A DNA stretch of 6,334 nt from SAR202 cluster bacterium (GTDB lineage Bacteria > Chloroflexota > Dehalococcoidia > SAR202 > CAJWER01): the NCBI GenBank assembly GCA_030740335.1, contig JASLXL010000251.1:1-6334 (forward strand), in the 5' to 3' direction. Each line of letters begins with the position of its first letter. The first letter of the stretch is position 1. Below are positions 5,509 through 6,334 of this stretch, one piece after another. The position numbers were made by a program, and so were the translations under genes. Under the pieces are notes generated by a model, which saw nothing but the letters and a program-made list of their open reading frames with translations, searched no databases and was not told the DNA's origin.

Positions 5509-6334
5509 TTGCCGCCTGAGAGGCTGACCTTCGGCCAGTACGTTTCGGACTGGCTAGAAACCGCCGTCAAACCCACTGTGCGCCCGTATACCTTCCAGAG
5601 TTACAATATGCTGGTGCGGAAGCACATATCTCCAGAGTTAGGCGGCGTCAGGCTGGCCCGCCTCACTCCCCAACAGATTCAAGGCTTCCTGAATGAAAAG
5701 CTGGAAAGCGGCCTATCCCCTCGTACCGTCCAATACCTTCATGCCGTGGTACGCCGCGCGCTGGGCCAGGCCGAACGCTTTGGACTGGTATCGCGGAACG
5801 TCGCCCGCCTGGTTACTCCTCCCCGTGTTCCCAAGGCCGAAGTACATCCGTTGACGCCGGGTGAAGTGAAGCGCCTACTCGCTGTCGTCCAGGAAGACCG
5901 CCTGAGCGCGTTGTACACCGTAGGCGTCGCCCTCGGCTTGCGTCAGGGTGAAATCATGGGGTTGCGATGGTCGGCTGTGAACCTTGAAGCCGGAATGCTC
6001 ACTGTCCACACATCGTTTCAATGGCATGATGGGAAGCCGCAACTCGCAGAGCCGAAGACAGCCAAGAGCCGCAGGACCGTGAGACTTCCCGACGTGTGCA
6101 TACAGGCCCTTCACGTCCATCGGGGACGGCAAGCCCTCGAACGCGCTTACATGGGGGCCGCATGGCAGAACAAGGACAACCTAGTTTTCGTCCAAGAAGA
6201 TGGAAGACCGCTGTCCCGCTCGGCTGTTACGCATCGGTTCTGGCGCATCCTTGAAGCCGTCGGTATTCCGAAGCGCCGCTTCCACGATCTCAGGCACACT
6301 TGCGCAACGCTGCTACTCGCCCAGGGCGTACCCT
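5509..6334 (+). CDS. Tyrosine recombinase/phage-type integrase, partial at right edge, 5' end disturbed
   Basis: A site-specific recombinase that cuts and rejoins DNA through a tyrosine. After LTFGQYVSDWLE comes the SAM-like core-binding domain (VRPYTFQSYNMLVRKHISPELG ... SPRTVQYLHAVVRRAL, 5575-5760). The catalytic domain follows with Arg I in GLRQGEIMGLRW (codon 5941), the beta-strand Lys in KTAKSRRTVRLP and the box II HDLRH (6283-6297). The remaining His/Trp and the nucleophilic Tyr would lie beyond 6334. The frame opens after a TGA at 5488 and has no ATG before 5608, so TTG 5509 is taken provisionally. A GAGGG site and ATG at 5487 precede it in another frame, coding MTGRWVAFAA then TGA. 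GRWVA resembles the arm-binding domain of such integrases, so the N-terminus appears deleted and frameshifted. No attachment site or tRNA is visible. Confidence 0.82.
   Translation, partial: MPPERLTFGQYVSDWLETAVKPTVRPYTFQSYNMLVRKHISPELGGVRLARLTPQQIQGFLNEKLESGLSPRTVQYLHAVVRRALGQAERFGLVSRNVARLVTPPRVPKAEVHPLTPGEVKRLLAVVQEDRLSALYTVGVALGLRQGEIMGLRWSAVNLEAGMLTVHTSFQWHDGKPQLAEPKTAKSRRTVRLPDVCIQALHVHRGRQALERAYMGAAWQNKDNLVFVQEDGRPLSRSAVTHRFWRILEAVGIPKRRFHDLRHTCATLLLAQGVP

Noticed and set aside
5509..5520. Release-factor-like +1 frameshift at the TGA in the integrase leader
   Set aside because: The codon before TGA is GCC rather than the CUU of prfB, and the arm domain is missing anyway, so deletion is the simpler explanation.

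Overview
The window looks like bacterial chromosome of moderately high G+C, probably an environmental (MAG-like) genome. The alanyl-tRNA synthetase fragment, the Gfo/Idh/MocA oxidoreductase, the SMP-30 remnant and the transposase style all remind me of Chloroflexota (Dehalococcoidia/SAR202-like). That placement is inference from protein resemblance only. No rRNA, tRNA or CRISPR array was recognised.

Layout. (1) Bases 1-103 are non-coding, with a terminator-like inverted repeat. (2) 104-1075 (minus) encodes an HdrB/GlcF-like CCG-domain iron-sulfur protein with one intact and one degraded cysteine repeat. (3) 1103-1680 holds no intact gene, only a C-terminal scrap of an IS1380-type transposase at 1369-1569 (minus). 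(4) 1682-2056 is a compact divergent promoter region. It separates a possible one-helix membrane peptide (minus) from an alanyl-tRNA synthetase gene (plus) that has a consensus sigma-70 promoter. (5) alaS is recognisable for only about 101 codons and then runs into an insertion sequence. (6) 2393-4042 is a 1650-bp insertion sequence with matching 20-bp ends. Its DDE transposase carries a one-base frameshift in a G run and a C-terminal tail resembling the DNA-binding end of serine recombinases. (7) 4043-4281 is the 3' end of an SMP-30/gluconolactonase gene. (8) 4378-5448 is an intact Gfo/Idh/MocA-family oxidoreductase with altered signature motifs. (9) From 5509 a tyrosine recombinase runs off the right edge, and its N-terminal region looks damaged.

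The main theme is genome rearrangement. Different gene fragments lie on the two sides of the insertion sequence (alaS 5' end on the left, SMP-30 3' end on the right), with no visible target duplication. This is best explained by an IS-mediated deletion or recombination rather than a simple insertion. The SMP-30 remnant and the oxidoreductase were probably part of a sugar or sugar-lactone catabolic cluster that lost its upstream portion. A second decayed IS and a recombinase nearby mark the area as a hot spot for mobile DNA. I do not see a convincing new multi-gene system. The most unusual items are the transposase with its recombinase-like tail, the truncated essential gene behind an intact promoter, and the oxidoreductase with non-canonical active-site motifs.
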